Below are positions 1-10,052 of a stretch of DNA of 64,000 bases, in pieces. The position numbers were made by a program, and so were the translations under genes. Source of the DNA: Pomacea canaliculata (lineage: Eukaryota; Mollusca; Gastropoda; Architaenioglossa; Ampullariidae); contig NC_037603.1 of NCBI RefSeq assembly GCF_003073045.1, positions 17,180,192-17,244,191 of the forward strand. The letters are read 5' to 3'. Numbering within the stretch: the first letter of the stretch is position 1; every line of letters starts with the position of its first letter. The notes under the pieces were generated by a model, which saw only the letters and a program-made list of their open reading frames with translations, did not search any database and was not told the DNA's origin.

Positions 1-1763
1 TTGTAACGATTCGCGATTCAAAGCGAATATTGTTTCTTGTTTCTATATGTTTGTTGACTTAGGCCATAGGTCTGAGCTGTAATCCCAGGGGAGAGCAGTC
101 ATGCGACTGATGACGAAATCTGCATGTGAATTGTTTTACGTCATTCATTGCCATGGATTTTGACGTAAGACAAAGTTGGCTGGTTGGGATGCAAGCGTAT
201 CCTAGCAACTACCATAGACATGCTTAATGAAATATTCCACAACTCCCAACATTGTATCTGAATATTATATCAAAGAGAAAAGAAAACATTTTTAATAAGC
301 ACCAGAAGACAGTACTTTCCATGCTGTAAAACAAATGCCCTAGCAGTCCTGAAAGACCTCAATACAACGTGTTTAACAACGATAAGGACTTAAAAAAAGA
401 AACAAAACTATCGCATAATCCTCGACATAAAACTGTTAGACTTCATGCTGTTACGAGAACAAGCATGAACATTTTTACAGAAGGCTGACAACAATTCTCA
501 AAACAGAACTTCAAATGCAGTGTCATCACCGAAGCGTGTCGTCGAGAATGGGCTTGCTTGCAACCTCCGGATCAACTGTAAAACTTCTATTTGAAATAGG
601 AATCATTGAGCACAGAAGCAGAACAAAGAGCGGCAACCAGTCTACCTAAAAGGTCTTTTAAAAATCTACACTTGTCTGTATTTTTGACAAAAGTCTGCCC
701 AGATTGGATGAAAGACAAGTAGACGCACGAATGAATGGACACACAGGCAGAAAGCCAGCAATCATTTCTAGTGGATCATCTTTTGTTAGCTTTGTTTGGT
801 GTTTGATTCTTCCCCGCAGAGTATTGTTTTCATTATCTGCAGGCCAGGGTTTACTTTAATTCATCTGTTTGGTGCTATCGAACTGATCGATTCGGACTAG
901 TTGTCGTTGGCAGGGTGCTGAAGAAAGAACCGGAATCTGCCGAGGTGCACGCATGGATACAGCTTCCTGCACAAATAATTACAGCTGCGAATATAAAACA
1001 TGTTAATGTAAAACTGGAACGGGATTACCATTTCTTATTCAAGGTCGTGATAATGAGCTTTGCTTATCATAGCAACGCAAGTTTCTCCGGATATTTATTC
1101 TTTTATTTGATTATTTCCACTACAATTATAATCTTTAAACACTTTTAGAAGCATCATCAGCTCTGAAACTAAAAGGATATGCTACATGGGAACAGTCAAG
1201 CAAAGACTGCCTTGTGATGAGGAGAGTAATGTAGCTAAAGCTAGTTTTTCATGCCGCATCAGTCGCTTTTCCACGTGTTACTATATACTGTGGGATTAGT
1301 TTTATTGAACTCGGTGGTGCATGGCCGTATATACTGCACTACTGTTGGATAATTTACTGTGTTATGGTCGGTAATAATATGATTTGAATGTGAAAATGTG
1401 AAATAACAGCCGGTCACGGCTATAGCTTCTATCCGTCTTGTGGTAGGGATTCGACTTCATGCCTCAGTAATCTTCATATATTTTGCTTTCCCTGCCGGTC
1501 ACTGAAGCGATTGCTCTCTCAATTTTACAGCCTTCCATCATAAATACTTCTCGTAAATCTAAGAATAGCAACAAATAACAAGAAGACATAGCCCAGCCCT
1601 AAACTGACATAAACACGGACTACACAGATAGAAGAAAGGCCCCACCCTCCAGCACTGGAGTCTAATACTGAAAAATGTTTCTAACGCCATTTAAATACAG
1701 TGTCGGAGAACTGTTTATTTCTCTTCCTCTTAAGAATAAATGTATTTAATGCTAATCAAGTCT
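1..1763. other. Unassigned intergenic DNA
   Basis: I see no exon with a credible splice context, no transposon protein and no repeat shared with the rest of the window. The one small open frame (915-1148 +) starts with a non-ATG codon and ends in a low-complexity hydrophobic stretch, so it is best treated as chance. Confidence 0.5.
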
Positions 1764-2694
1764 ATGCGTGTCACGACCTGACGTCGGACTTGCGCATTCT
1801 TTTACGAAAAACTACGAGATCACTTCAGGTTGGGACGTTTCTTTTACTAATACACATAAAAACATAAACAAGCATACACAGGAGAACAGCAGTTTCCACA
1901 ATTGTTAACTTAAATCCACTGGTAGCTACGACAACTTGTCAATAACAAGGCACTGGTGAAGATACGTCTTAAAGAGCACCTTTCAAATCGCACGAAAGGT
2001 CCACGTGCACAAATATTCAGCAACACACAAATCAAGGAGTAAGGGTGCACATGCTGAAGACAGGCCTTCTCTAGCTGTTTGGGATGGTGGGGGGTTCCTC
2101 TACTCGGGCCACCATCATTCCAGTTGCAGGTGTCGTCGTCGTCGTCGCACCTACTCCGGCTGTCCAACATCTAGCCGTCTCGAGCGGCGCCTCACTCCCA
2201 GCACACAGCAGTAGAGTTCACTTCTCCGCAGACAATCGCAGAGCTTCTTGGAGACTGCAGCGAGACTCTCTGGTCCCACTCGTTTCTTGAGTCTCACGAA
2301 GACACCTTGTTCCCGCTAGCAACTTCCAACACAGCTTCTTCACGTTTACACACCGTCTGTGTTAATCCAAAGATCGCCCCCCTTAGGCTTTCAACTCTCG
2401 TCTATATATACTCCTGTCACACCCCACTCGGGGTGAGCACTTCATGCCTCACTCTCGAGGTCCACAACTCACGTGGTGCCCAAAATACACGTGGTGTCCG
2501 GAGACCCACGATTTCCAACTATAACAGGACAATCACGCCCTCAACCTTCCATCCGTCCTCTCTTACACTGTTGACAATTACATGGCAGAGGGGCGACACA
2601 CAGGGCGGGCTACTCCACCCTGCTCCCCTCCACCTCCTTCTACCATATTCAGGTGAAGAAACACTGGAGGCACGGACTAGTCCGTGACAATGCG
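1764..2694. mobile_element. Solo LTR of an LTR retrotransposon, 921 bp, with 5-bp target-site duplication
   Basis: The element runs from 1769 to 2689. It begins TGTCACG and ends CGTGACA, the TG...CA inverted termini of an LTR, and is bracketed by ATGCG at 1764-1768 and 2690-2694. A TATATATA box lies at 2403-2410, followed at 2420-2435 by a perfect hairpin (CACCCC, loop ACTC, GGGGTG). The 3' end carries the 16-bp palindrome CACGGACTAGTCCGTG (2671-2686). No gag or pol lies beside it, so it is a solo LTR left by LTR-LTR recombination. The open frames on both strands at 1910-2690 are not genes. A 5-bp TSD fits Gypsy, BEL or Copia elements, and the superfamily cannot be told from an LTR alone. Confidence 0.9.
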
Positions 2695-2871
2695 CTTGAC
2701 TTAAACGAAGATTTTCCAAATGTAAGGGAACAGCTCAGTCTGGCACAGCAATATTTCCTCCAGTAGACCCATGTATAAGGTTGTGGAAGAAAAGGCAGAG
2801 AGTTAGAACGCGTGAATTCCGCAGAAAAGTAGGGTCTCACTCTCCAACAACTAGAAGTTAGGTCTCCTGTA

Positions 2872-2963
2872 CGAAGAGTGTCCCGAGACGAGATCTGAAC
2901 CCTGAGCCGCCCACTTCAATGGTGACAAGCGAGCGTTTTAACCTCTGCGCTACAGGATGCCCT
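2872..2963 (-). repeat. tRNA-like SINE head, diverged copy
   Basis: Read on the minus strand this has a tRNA-like box A region (TAGCGCAGAGGTTAAAACGC) and a box B-like GGGTTCAGATC, followed by CTCGTCTCGGGACAC, the same string that ends the SINE heads at 5713, 31015, 31423, 36190 and 54661. It is more diverged than those and has no recognisable tail or TSD. Confidence 0.65.
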
Positions 2964-5279
2964 ATGTTAACATTGTCTTCACCCCTTGCATCGGTGATAT
3001 CATTGGTATAGCATAGAAATTATTTATTATTTTATTCTTCAGTCTTTTACTTTAGAAATTCTTAAATGTTTACAACTTGTAATTTCACACTTAATTATAT
3101 TTAGTATGCTTGTTAATTAGGTTAGGGCTAGACAATAAGTACATCCAGAAGCACCGCTCCCAGAACCAAAAGTGGACCTAGGGTCAAGGGGTCAAGGGGT
3201 GCGAGTCATCTTCCTCAGTACATGGTATATTTCAGCCGTGAAGGCGTACGCACACATTAATTGCTGCCAAAGCTGGACCTCGATACCACGGGATCGCTCA
3301 GTTGAACAGGCGTGGAGCGGGTGTTTTTTTTTCTGTAGATGCGACAATCTCATCGAGGCTACCCGCTCAGTATCTTTTCTATTTTGTTCTTCAGGACATT
3401 CCTATTCTCGACGACACTGGTGCGGTTGGGAAGCGCTGTTGTTTGTATTAATGAACAAGCGGGTGCCACGAAAAAAGCTCTTCTTTCCCTCCGCACGTAG
3501 TTCTCGCAGTATCTGGGCAATCCCAGGCTTCTTTAATGTTAATACGATTTTCATGTAATGCACTTCTGATCTCTTTGTTTCGAATGATGTTCATACAGTT
3601 TGTCTTGCAAGGACCACATACGCACAATAATACACCGCGTCTGTCACTTCGTTTGAGAATCATTCTCGCTCTTTCTACCATGCATCTTTTTCGCATGTAT
3701 CAAAATACCAATGCACTGACTTAAATACATGGCAATGAGAACACAAACACACACATACAACACACACCGCTAAAACTAAAGATGAAGACATTTTTACTTT
3801 GTTCAATACCCTTCCGCAACTCTCTGGCGTGGTCTTTTTCTACAGGCAAGAACATAGGGTAAGGTTAGTGGTAGAGGATAGGGTAAAGTAAAATGGTAAA
3901 CCTAGAGACAACCCACAGCAGTCTGAAAATGGGTACATGAAAAATAGAAACAGACGAAAAACAAAACACTTTATTCCATTTGCTTTAAAAGTGTGATTTA
4001 AAAATGAGTTATATAGACATGCTTAAACGAGGATTCATTGGTACACTTATACTTTAAAATTTATATTATAACTTTCCATCTTAAAATAAACTAAAAAACT
4101 TTACAAAGACCTTGGAAGTATGTTTTTCATCAGTCTGCTTCATCCCTTCACATTAATGGGTTTCGTCCCTTTGCACATGAGATGTCTTGGGGAGTTTAAA
4201 AGTTTAAATGACAAATATTAAAATTTAATAGTGAATTTTTGTATTTTGCTTTACTTTTGTGACATTGCTGTGACGACAGTTAAAAATGTAATTGTTGAAC
4301 TATCACTCTGCCTTCTTGGATTTCCTTGTCTTCGCTTCAGATGTCGACGTGGGCACGCAGTTTTTTCTCTGCACGTGGCACCTTGCTTAATGGCTCGGCA
4401 TAACCACCACTCCCTCAAACACAATTTACGTGTTTACACTCCGGTGCAGTGTATAAGACTTGCTGTCTAGGATGGGCAGTGAACTGTAAGAAGAGCATGA
4501 CAAACTGAAGCCGACCCTCTCTTACGTTGTTCCATTATATAAAGACAGACTAGAGATAACTGTACACATCCATTTTCGCAAAGCAGTTGAAAAGCGTTAT
4601 GGGTGTTACTCAAAGGCTTTTAATTTGTATAGTAATTACTGGCGCACAACTTAAGACTTCAGAAGAGCTCTAGAAGCAGACAACCAGCTGCAGCGACAGA
4701 GCAAGGCTTTTAGCTAAAAGCACTTGACATTAAAGAACGTTGGCTAAATTTATGAAACATCATATATTTTGGGTGTTGTAAGTAATGTGGGTGTGCAGTG
4801 CGAGTTACCATTTGAACTTTTTACCAGCATGTTTAAATGAGCTAAAAACGTGTATGCCTTCTGCTTTATTTTGGTAGTTTCGAGACTGGTTTGAAACGAG
4901 TCCTTATTTGTTTTAATCACAACTGATTTATTCCTCTTAGACAAAATATACATTTTAGTTAAAAGAATTCCCTTCTAATTTTGATATATAGTAAAAACCT
5001 TTCACAAGCTACCCCTAAGTACTCTCCAGCTAGAGACCGCAATAAGACCTCTAAAAATACACGAGTGATTCCCAGTCAGCATTAATCCGTGCAATTATGG
5101 GAAGCAGAAGTGGATGGCATTGGCCGTTAATGGTTTGGGAATGCAAGAAACATGGATTGAGGCAAACCATCTAATGGTGAGTGGAATTACAATAATGAGT
5201 TTGTCAAGTTTGAATTATTAATGTAAGCGTCGTTTTATTCTTTGTGGATTTATTCAGTAAGCCCATTTACCTTACCTTT
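2964..5279. other. Unassigned AT-rich DNA with a SINE scrap
   Basis: Nothing codes convincingly here. A 50-bp piece at 4338-4386 (+) matches the end of the SINE head and start of its tail (GGGCACGC...TCTCTGCACGTGGCA). The overlapping open frames at 3172-3724 on both strands show no domain or splice context. Confidence 0.45.
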
Positions 5280-5490
5280 TGTACTAAGGATGAATTGGCT
5301 ACTTTCAGATGAAATTAAAAGTAAGAATTAAGTTCGTTGCAAGATGCAACGTTAAAAGATGTCATACATGATATAAAACAAACAACAAACTTGTTTGCTT
5401 TTACATATTGGCATGGAATAGAGTTTACCTGAGCTTAATAATACAAAATCTCTCGTTAGTACATGTTCGGGTATTGACAAAATGCTAGAA
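5280..5490 (-). repeat. 3' UTR fragment of a non-LTR retrotransposon
   Basis: This stretch is collinear with 58620-58898, sharing blocks such as ACATATTGGCATGGAATAG and GAGCTTAATAATACAAA. In the 58-kb copy the block continues into a LINE-type 3' terminus, which sets the orientation as minus. No coding part is left. Confidence 0.6.
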
Positions 5491-5712
5491 GCTTTCTTTA
5501 CTATATTTGTTGATCACAGAAAGAAGCTAAATCCCTCTGGGCTTTCATGTTTTGCTTGCTATGATTGATGAACGAGAGCTTCGTGAATCTGATGAGATGC
5601 GCTTATTTTAATTACATGTGTATACCGACTACTATTTAGTTGGCCAAAAATGTTCTCAGGCACACGGTCGACTTTTTTTTTTCTCTTTCTAGCTGTATAA
5701 ATATAGATTGAA

Positions 5713-6141
5713 TTATATACGCATAAAGGGCGGCACGGTGGTGCAACGGCTAGCGCCTGTCACCAATACAGTGAAGGTTGGCTGCCCTGAGTTCATTTCT
5801 CGTCTCGGGCACGCTGTTCTTTCTTATATACGCATAAAGGGCGGCCCGGTGGTGCAACGGCTAGCGCCTGTCACCAATACAGTGAAGGTTGGCTGCCCTG
5901 AGTTCATTTCTCGTCTCGGGCACGCTGTTCTTTCTCTGCACGTGGCATTTGTTTACAGGGCTGGCTGCCCTCCGCCAAGGACGATCCCAAGCCCGGCTGA
6001 AAAAGGAGGAGGGTTGGGGGTGGGACCAGCACCCCGTAAAAGCAAATCCTTGCTACCAAAACATCGACAACAGTTAAGACTGTACGACAACAGTTAAGGA
6101 TGTAGTCGATGGCCTATGCCCCAGGAGGGGCGAAGGGCCTA
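5713..6141 (+). repeat. tRNA-derived SINE with an exact 111-bp tandem duplication of its head
   Basis: The head (GGCGGCACGGTGGTGCAACG..., box A-like TGGTGCAACGGCTAGCGC, box B-like GAGTTCATTTC) occurs twice, at 5713-5823 and 5824-5934. The copies are collinear, including the leading TTATATACGCATAAAG, with one substitution seen (ggcacgg versus ggcccgg). The second copy runs into a tail of about 200 bp ending GGGCCTAAAAATATATATAT. The 129-residue open frame across it simply reads the repeat twice. Such SINEs are transcribed from their internal Pol III promoter and mobilised by a partner LINE. Confidence 0.85.
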
Positions 6142-6986
6142 AAAATATATATATAATATAAATAATAATAATATACGTATAAAATGCATTGTATATTTAT
6201 AAAGACAAAATTAGAGAAAATTGACCGCTTGGCGCCCTATAGGTAAGAAGCACTAGTACAGCTGCAACTAAACTAAGATTAAAAGATACCTGTCTGTTTT
6301 ATTACATTATTAAACGGCTTGGAGCAATTCTTCCTTATTTATAATTTTTAAGTTTTTTACAATAAAAAGATTGCATTTATTTTGTGTAGTTTTTATTACT
6401 ATTACTACTGGTTGTTCCATTTAGATTCCTTACCAGTGTTTTTTTCTTAAGTAAGCATATTTATATTCTGCATCAATTGGTCTAAAAATATGCTGGCATA
6501 TATATATATTATCTGAAACGCTGTTAACAGAGACTGTCTCAGGTCCTGGCATGACCGGCCAGCGAACAATAAATACGCCCATTACTTCACAATCTGTGGC
6601 GTCTTGTGGTTCATAATAGATTCGAAGGTGTATCACACTGATGTACACATGGTCATTAGTATAGCACTTTCTAGTTTTAGAGTGCCAGTTGGCAGATGTC
6701 ATCATAATGCAGAGTAAGGAAAGCTAGGACCCACGCAGCAGAAGCACTAGTCAGTGAATGAGGTCATGGAAGGTGAGACACTTCCTTGGTAGCTATACTC
6801 CAGGAGGCAACATAGCAAAACGAGGCTACCCTTAAGAAGTAGTCGACCGTTGAACAAGCTCGCACTAGTGAAGTACTCCAAAGGAAGTTTGTGGCGGGGA
6901 GACGAGCGATGACTGAAGCTACAACAGGTGTAGTGGCCAGGAGCAGTCTTTCTAGTTACAACCCTGACGGGCGAGACGCATGAACA
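6142..6986. other. Unassigned AT-rich DNA
   Basis: It opens with the (TA)n and AATAATAATA tail of the SINE. No exon or transposon protein is recognised in the remainder. Confidence 0.45.
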
Positions 6987-7110
6987 ATGCCAATGACAAT
7001 ATCAACTTTATTTGTTCCAGTTGGCAATTTGAAAATGGGAAGGTGTTCTGGTTACAAAAAGAAAATTAGAAATAAAAAAAAAATAAAGTGTCAAGTGAAT
7101 AAGTTGATCC
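6987..7110 (-). repeat. LINE 3' terminus
   Basis: ATCAACTTTATTTGTTCCAG and the following TTGGCAATTTGAAAATGGGA match the 58522-58610 repeat. Reversed, they match the plus-strand LINE end at 63090-63150, where ATTGCCCGTTGGGATTAATA precedes a (TTG)n tail. Confidence 0.65.
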
Positions 7111-7579
7111 AGTGTCAACATATATATATATATTTTTTTCTTCTGGTGCTCAAAATGCTCACTTTATTAATATCGACATTTGATTTTTTGAAAGTTTTTT
7201 CCAAACCATAGAGTTATCATTTTTATTAATGATTACTAGCCACACAAAGCAAGAAAATGAGACCATGTCACCATGTCATTCTTTCCTTTGTTCGCTACAC
7301 TGGCTGTAGTATTAAGTACAAGTTGTGTGATATCGTGTCACAGAAGAGTCAGCATGGCGCGGGTAGTCGATCCACACTTGTTGCTTGAGAAATAAAGGTT
7401 GGTGGGGTTTTTTTTTTCGTTTTTTAAAGATCGCTGGAATATTATAGAAAGAGGAAAAGGATATAATTAGCCGTCACTTTACCTCCGATGTAGAGTGAGG
7501 GAGTGGAGTCTGCGTCTTCCAAGTAAGGTGAGGAAGCCACATTTCTTTTGTACTTCGGATTTTTGTAACATTGGAGTAT

Positions 7580-8360
7580 GTTGCATTGTCAAAATGTCGT
7601 TTGTCACCTTAAGCAGGGCAGTCTCAGTGCTATGAAAAGAGTGATAAGCAGACTGTGATGGAGGAATTCTTCATAGTGAAGAATGGATAGAAAATGCTTG
7701 AGGACTACCTTCTCAAGGATTTTGGAAAGAAATGGCAGGTTTGAGACTGGGCGGTAATTGTTTAACACGTTGATGTCGAGGGTAGGCTTTTTAAACAGCG
7801 GTTTCCCTAAGGCTGTCTTGAATGTAGACGGGAAGATTCCAGAGGACAAGCTATCATCTACTATTTCTGTGAGGGCAGGGAGTAGGACGTCGAGACAATC
7901 TACCAGTAATATGGGGGAACTGGATCCAGTGGACAAGTTGTGGGTTCCGACTGAAGTGTGATGGTACTAAGCTCACTTTCCGAGATTGGCTGAACGGAAG
8001 AAAATGAGCACTTTGGCCTTATCAGATCATCGACGGGGTTAGCAAGAGCTGAAGGGTTCACAGGCAGTTGATCAAGCTTGACCTGGATGTTAAGAATCTT
8101 GTGGACGAAAAACTCGCTGAAGGCCTCAGGAAGTAAAGCAGGTGCAATGACTGCAAGCAGTGGCTACCTGTTTGGGCGGCCCAACAGGTGGTTGATATCC
8201 TAAACAGGCTCCTACTCGACGAACAAGAACTGATGCGAGAACGGAGGAATTCAGTTTTGGCCGAATAAACAATGCGGATGACTGCACGCTTGGAAGCATT
8301 TACCATCTGTTTATGGACAGTCAACCCAGACCTTACAACGTCTCAGCTCGTCGAGGCTTT
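7580..8360 (-). pseudogene. CR1-like non-LTR retrotransposon, reverse-transcriptase fragment
   Basis: Minus-strand frames read ...FPSTFKTALGKPLFKKPTLD, then NNYRPVSNLPFLSKILEKVV, then HHSLLITLF. This is the N-terminal reverse-transcriptase block (KPLLKKP, YRPVSNLPFLSKILEKVV) of CR1/L2-type LINEs. Continuing in a shifted frame, SFHSTETALLKVTNDI follows. The part at 8058-8324 is in another frame (EAFSEFFVHKILNI, then CPLDPVPPYY). At least two frame changes and an internal stop mean it is dead. The polymerase YxDD block is absent. Confidence 0.8.
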
Positions 8361-8954
8361 GCCGTAGCACTCTGCAGCTCAACTTGAATCTTCGGCCCTA
8401 TGCTCCACTGGGGATGATTAGGAACAAGAAGAAGAAGCTCAACACGCCAGTTCCGGCAGCTGAGCAACTCGAGTGCCCCAAAGCGGAGATCGTGTTCATG
8501 AGTGAGAAAATAAATGGCAACTTGGATAAAGCAGTGAGCACTGCAGTGACATTTAAGCTTGAATTACAAAAATGTTGGGTCTTAAATGCCACGTATTTCG
8601 TTATCCAAAAATGAAGATAATAAAGTATTTCATTGCAAAAATGTCAGGACAGATGAAGCTGAATTTGCCTTGAATTGAGACAGTTTTACTTTCTTTCAGT
8701 TTCGTTGAATCGATGGCTGTATCATAATAAAATCCAACAATCAAGTACAATAGGACAAAATACAAGGCTAACATCGTGCTTGAAACGTATTGTGGGAGTG
8801 ATGCCAACAGCTAGCTTTCAAAGTGGAGAAAGTCAGGCTTTGAGACAGCAGCAAAGCGAGTAAAGTAGTAAGAAGTTAGAAGTTGGTCTGCACACTAATG
8901 GCAGGTGCGTGACCTCATGACATATTTCTTTCTGCTTCTATGACGATATCTATG

Positions 8955-9077
8955 TAATAATAATAATAATAATAGTAGTAGTAGTAGTAGTGGTAGTGGT
9001 AGTAGTAGTAGTAGGTCACTTGTATAGCGCCTTATTTCTGCCCTAAGGGCACGCTTAAGGCACTTATCGTGTATAAG
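8955..9077 (-). repeat. (TAA)n/(TAG)n microsatellite and LINE/SINE-like 3' end
   Basis: Positions 8955-9014 are trinucleotide repeats (AATAATAAT grading into AGTAGTAGT). They are followed by GTATAGCGCCTTATTTCTGC, which on the minus strand is the GCGCTATAC 3' end that CR1-like copies in this window carry before their TTATTA tails. The leucine-run open frame here is the microsatellite in translation. Confidence 0.7.
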
Positions 9078-9215
9078 ATATAATTTTCTATCACTTTCTA
9101 TGCTTGAAGAGGAAACAGAAATACACATAAGATAATCAACCCAAGGCTGTTCTTTCTTGTGTTTACTACTACATGCCTTGATAATTATGTTTATGCAGAA
9201 ATGTAACCATTATTA

Positions 9216-9221
9216 TTTATT
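9216..9221 (-). promoter_or_regulatory. Candidate polyadenylation signal AATAAA of the glycosyltransferase-like gene
   Basis: AATAAA on the minus strand lies 295 nt past the stop codon ending at 9516. It is the first canonical hexamer I found downstream. Confidence 0.4.
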
Positions 9222-9515
9222 GTGTGTTGTAATTGTAATGATGCTGCTTTGCAACCTATGGAGGATTTGTCAATTGTAGTTCTGAGTGCATGCACTTCAA
9301 TGAACTGCACCTAAAACATGTTTCAAATTCTATGACTGTTTATGTAGTTCAAAGCGAATTGCAAGATGATGTACGTTTTACATAAACATTTAAGTACATT
9401 TTCTTATGTAGTGGACGATATAGCCAAATGTAACAATATACAAGTTCAGAGATTCCCCTCTTTGCCAGGTCACAACAGATCTCGTGCAGTTCTCCTGTTC
9501 GGCGTAAGACCACGT

Positions 9516-10052
9516 TTATATCTCTTCCCGTCGTTCAGAATCACAAGTCCTTAAAAACCTGCTGACATCTCTTCCGTCGTAGTGAGCTGTTACAATGTCT
9601 CGCACAAGGAACATGTCCGATTTGTAATCAAACCATTTATCTAATAGAATATTTATTGCTGACAAATCATAACGATGGCAATTGGCATATTTTTGCGACC
9701 CTGTAAACAGATTTTGGTCGCAGACGATAGTAGACCCTGGAGGGGCTACACAGTATTCTTCCAAGATGCAAGAAATTAAATAGCGCATAAAATGATGACG
9801 AACGGGTTGAGAGTTATGAAGGATGATCATATTTACATCAAACATGCTGACTTTTTGAAGTTTGCGAACGTCTACTGAAAGAAAGTAATACATTTCTGGG
9901 TTGGTGACAACAAAAGGACTGTACTGCAGTCGGCGTCCTGCTACTGTGATACCTGCATGCCGACTGTGTTCGATGTAGTCCTTCATCGCCTTTGTCATCA
10001 AAAAACGGTCTGGTTCTATGTACACAATATGACCATAGTGTGCCAGAGCCAT
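9516..10052 (-). CDS. Exon 5 (last) of glycosyltransferase-like gene
   Basis: Acceptor TTGTTTTGTTACAG precedes MALAHYGHIVYIEPDRF; the exon gives residues 266-443 and ends in TGA. It carries the acidic YIEPDR site, a TVAGRRLQYSPFVVTNPEMY segment, and the late block VAPPGSTIVCDQNLFTGSQK with cysteines likely to form disulphides. The 178 codons are uninterrupted, which argues for selection. Confidence 0.88.
   Translation of the reverse strand: MALAHYGHIVYIEPDRFLMTKAMKDYIEHSRHAGITVAGRRLQYSPFVVTNPEMYYFLSVDVRKLQKVSMFDVNMIILHNSQPVRHHFMRYLISCILEEYCVAPPGSTIVCDQNLFTGSQKYANCHRYDLSAINILLDKWFDYKSDMFLVRDIVTAHYDGRDVSRFLRTCDSERREEI

Noticed and set aside
1910..2719. Several overlapping open frames on both strands suggesting a gene
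   Set aside because: They lie within the solo LTR bounded by TSD ATGCG, contradict each other, and show no domain.
3172..3724. 128-residue plus-strand frame and 82-residue minus-strand frame
   Set aside because: No domain, no splice context, no repeat in translation; consistent with chance.
5729..5830. Possible tRNA gene
   Set aside because: Box A/B-like segments are present, but the sequence cannot fold a full cloverleaf, continues into a common tail and recurs in many copies: a SINE head.
8895..9128. Leucine-rich minus-strand peptide
   Set aside because: The leucine/serine run is the (TAG)n microsatellite in translation.
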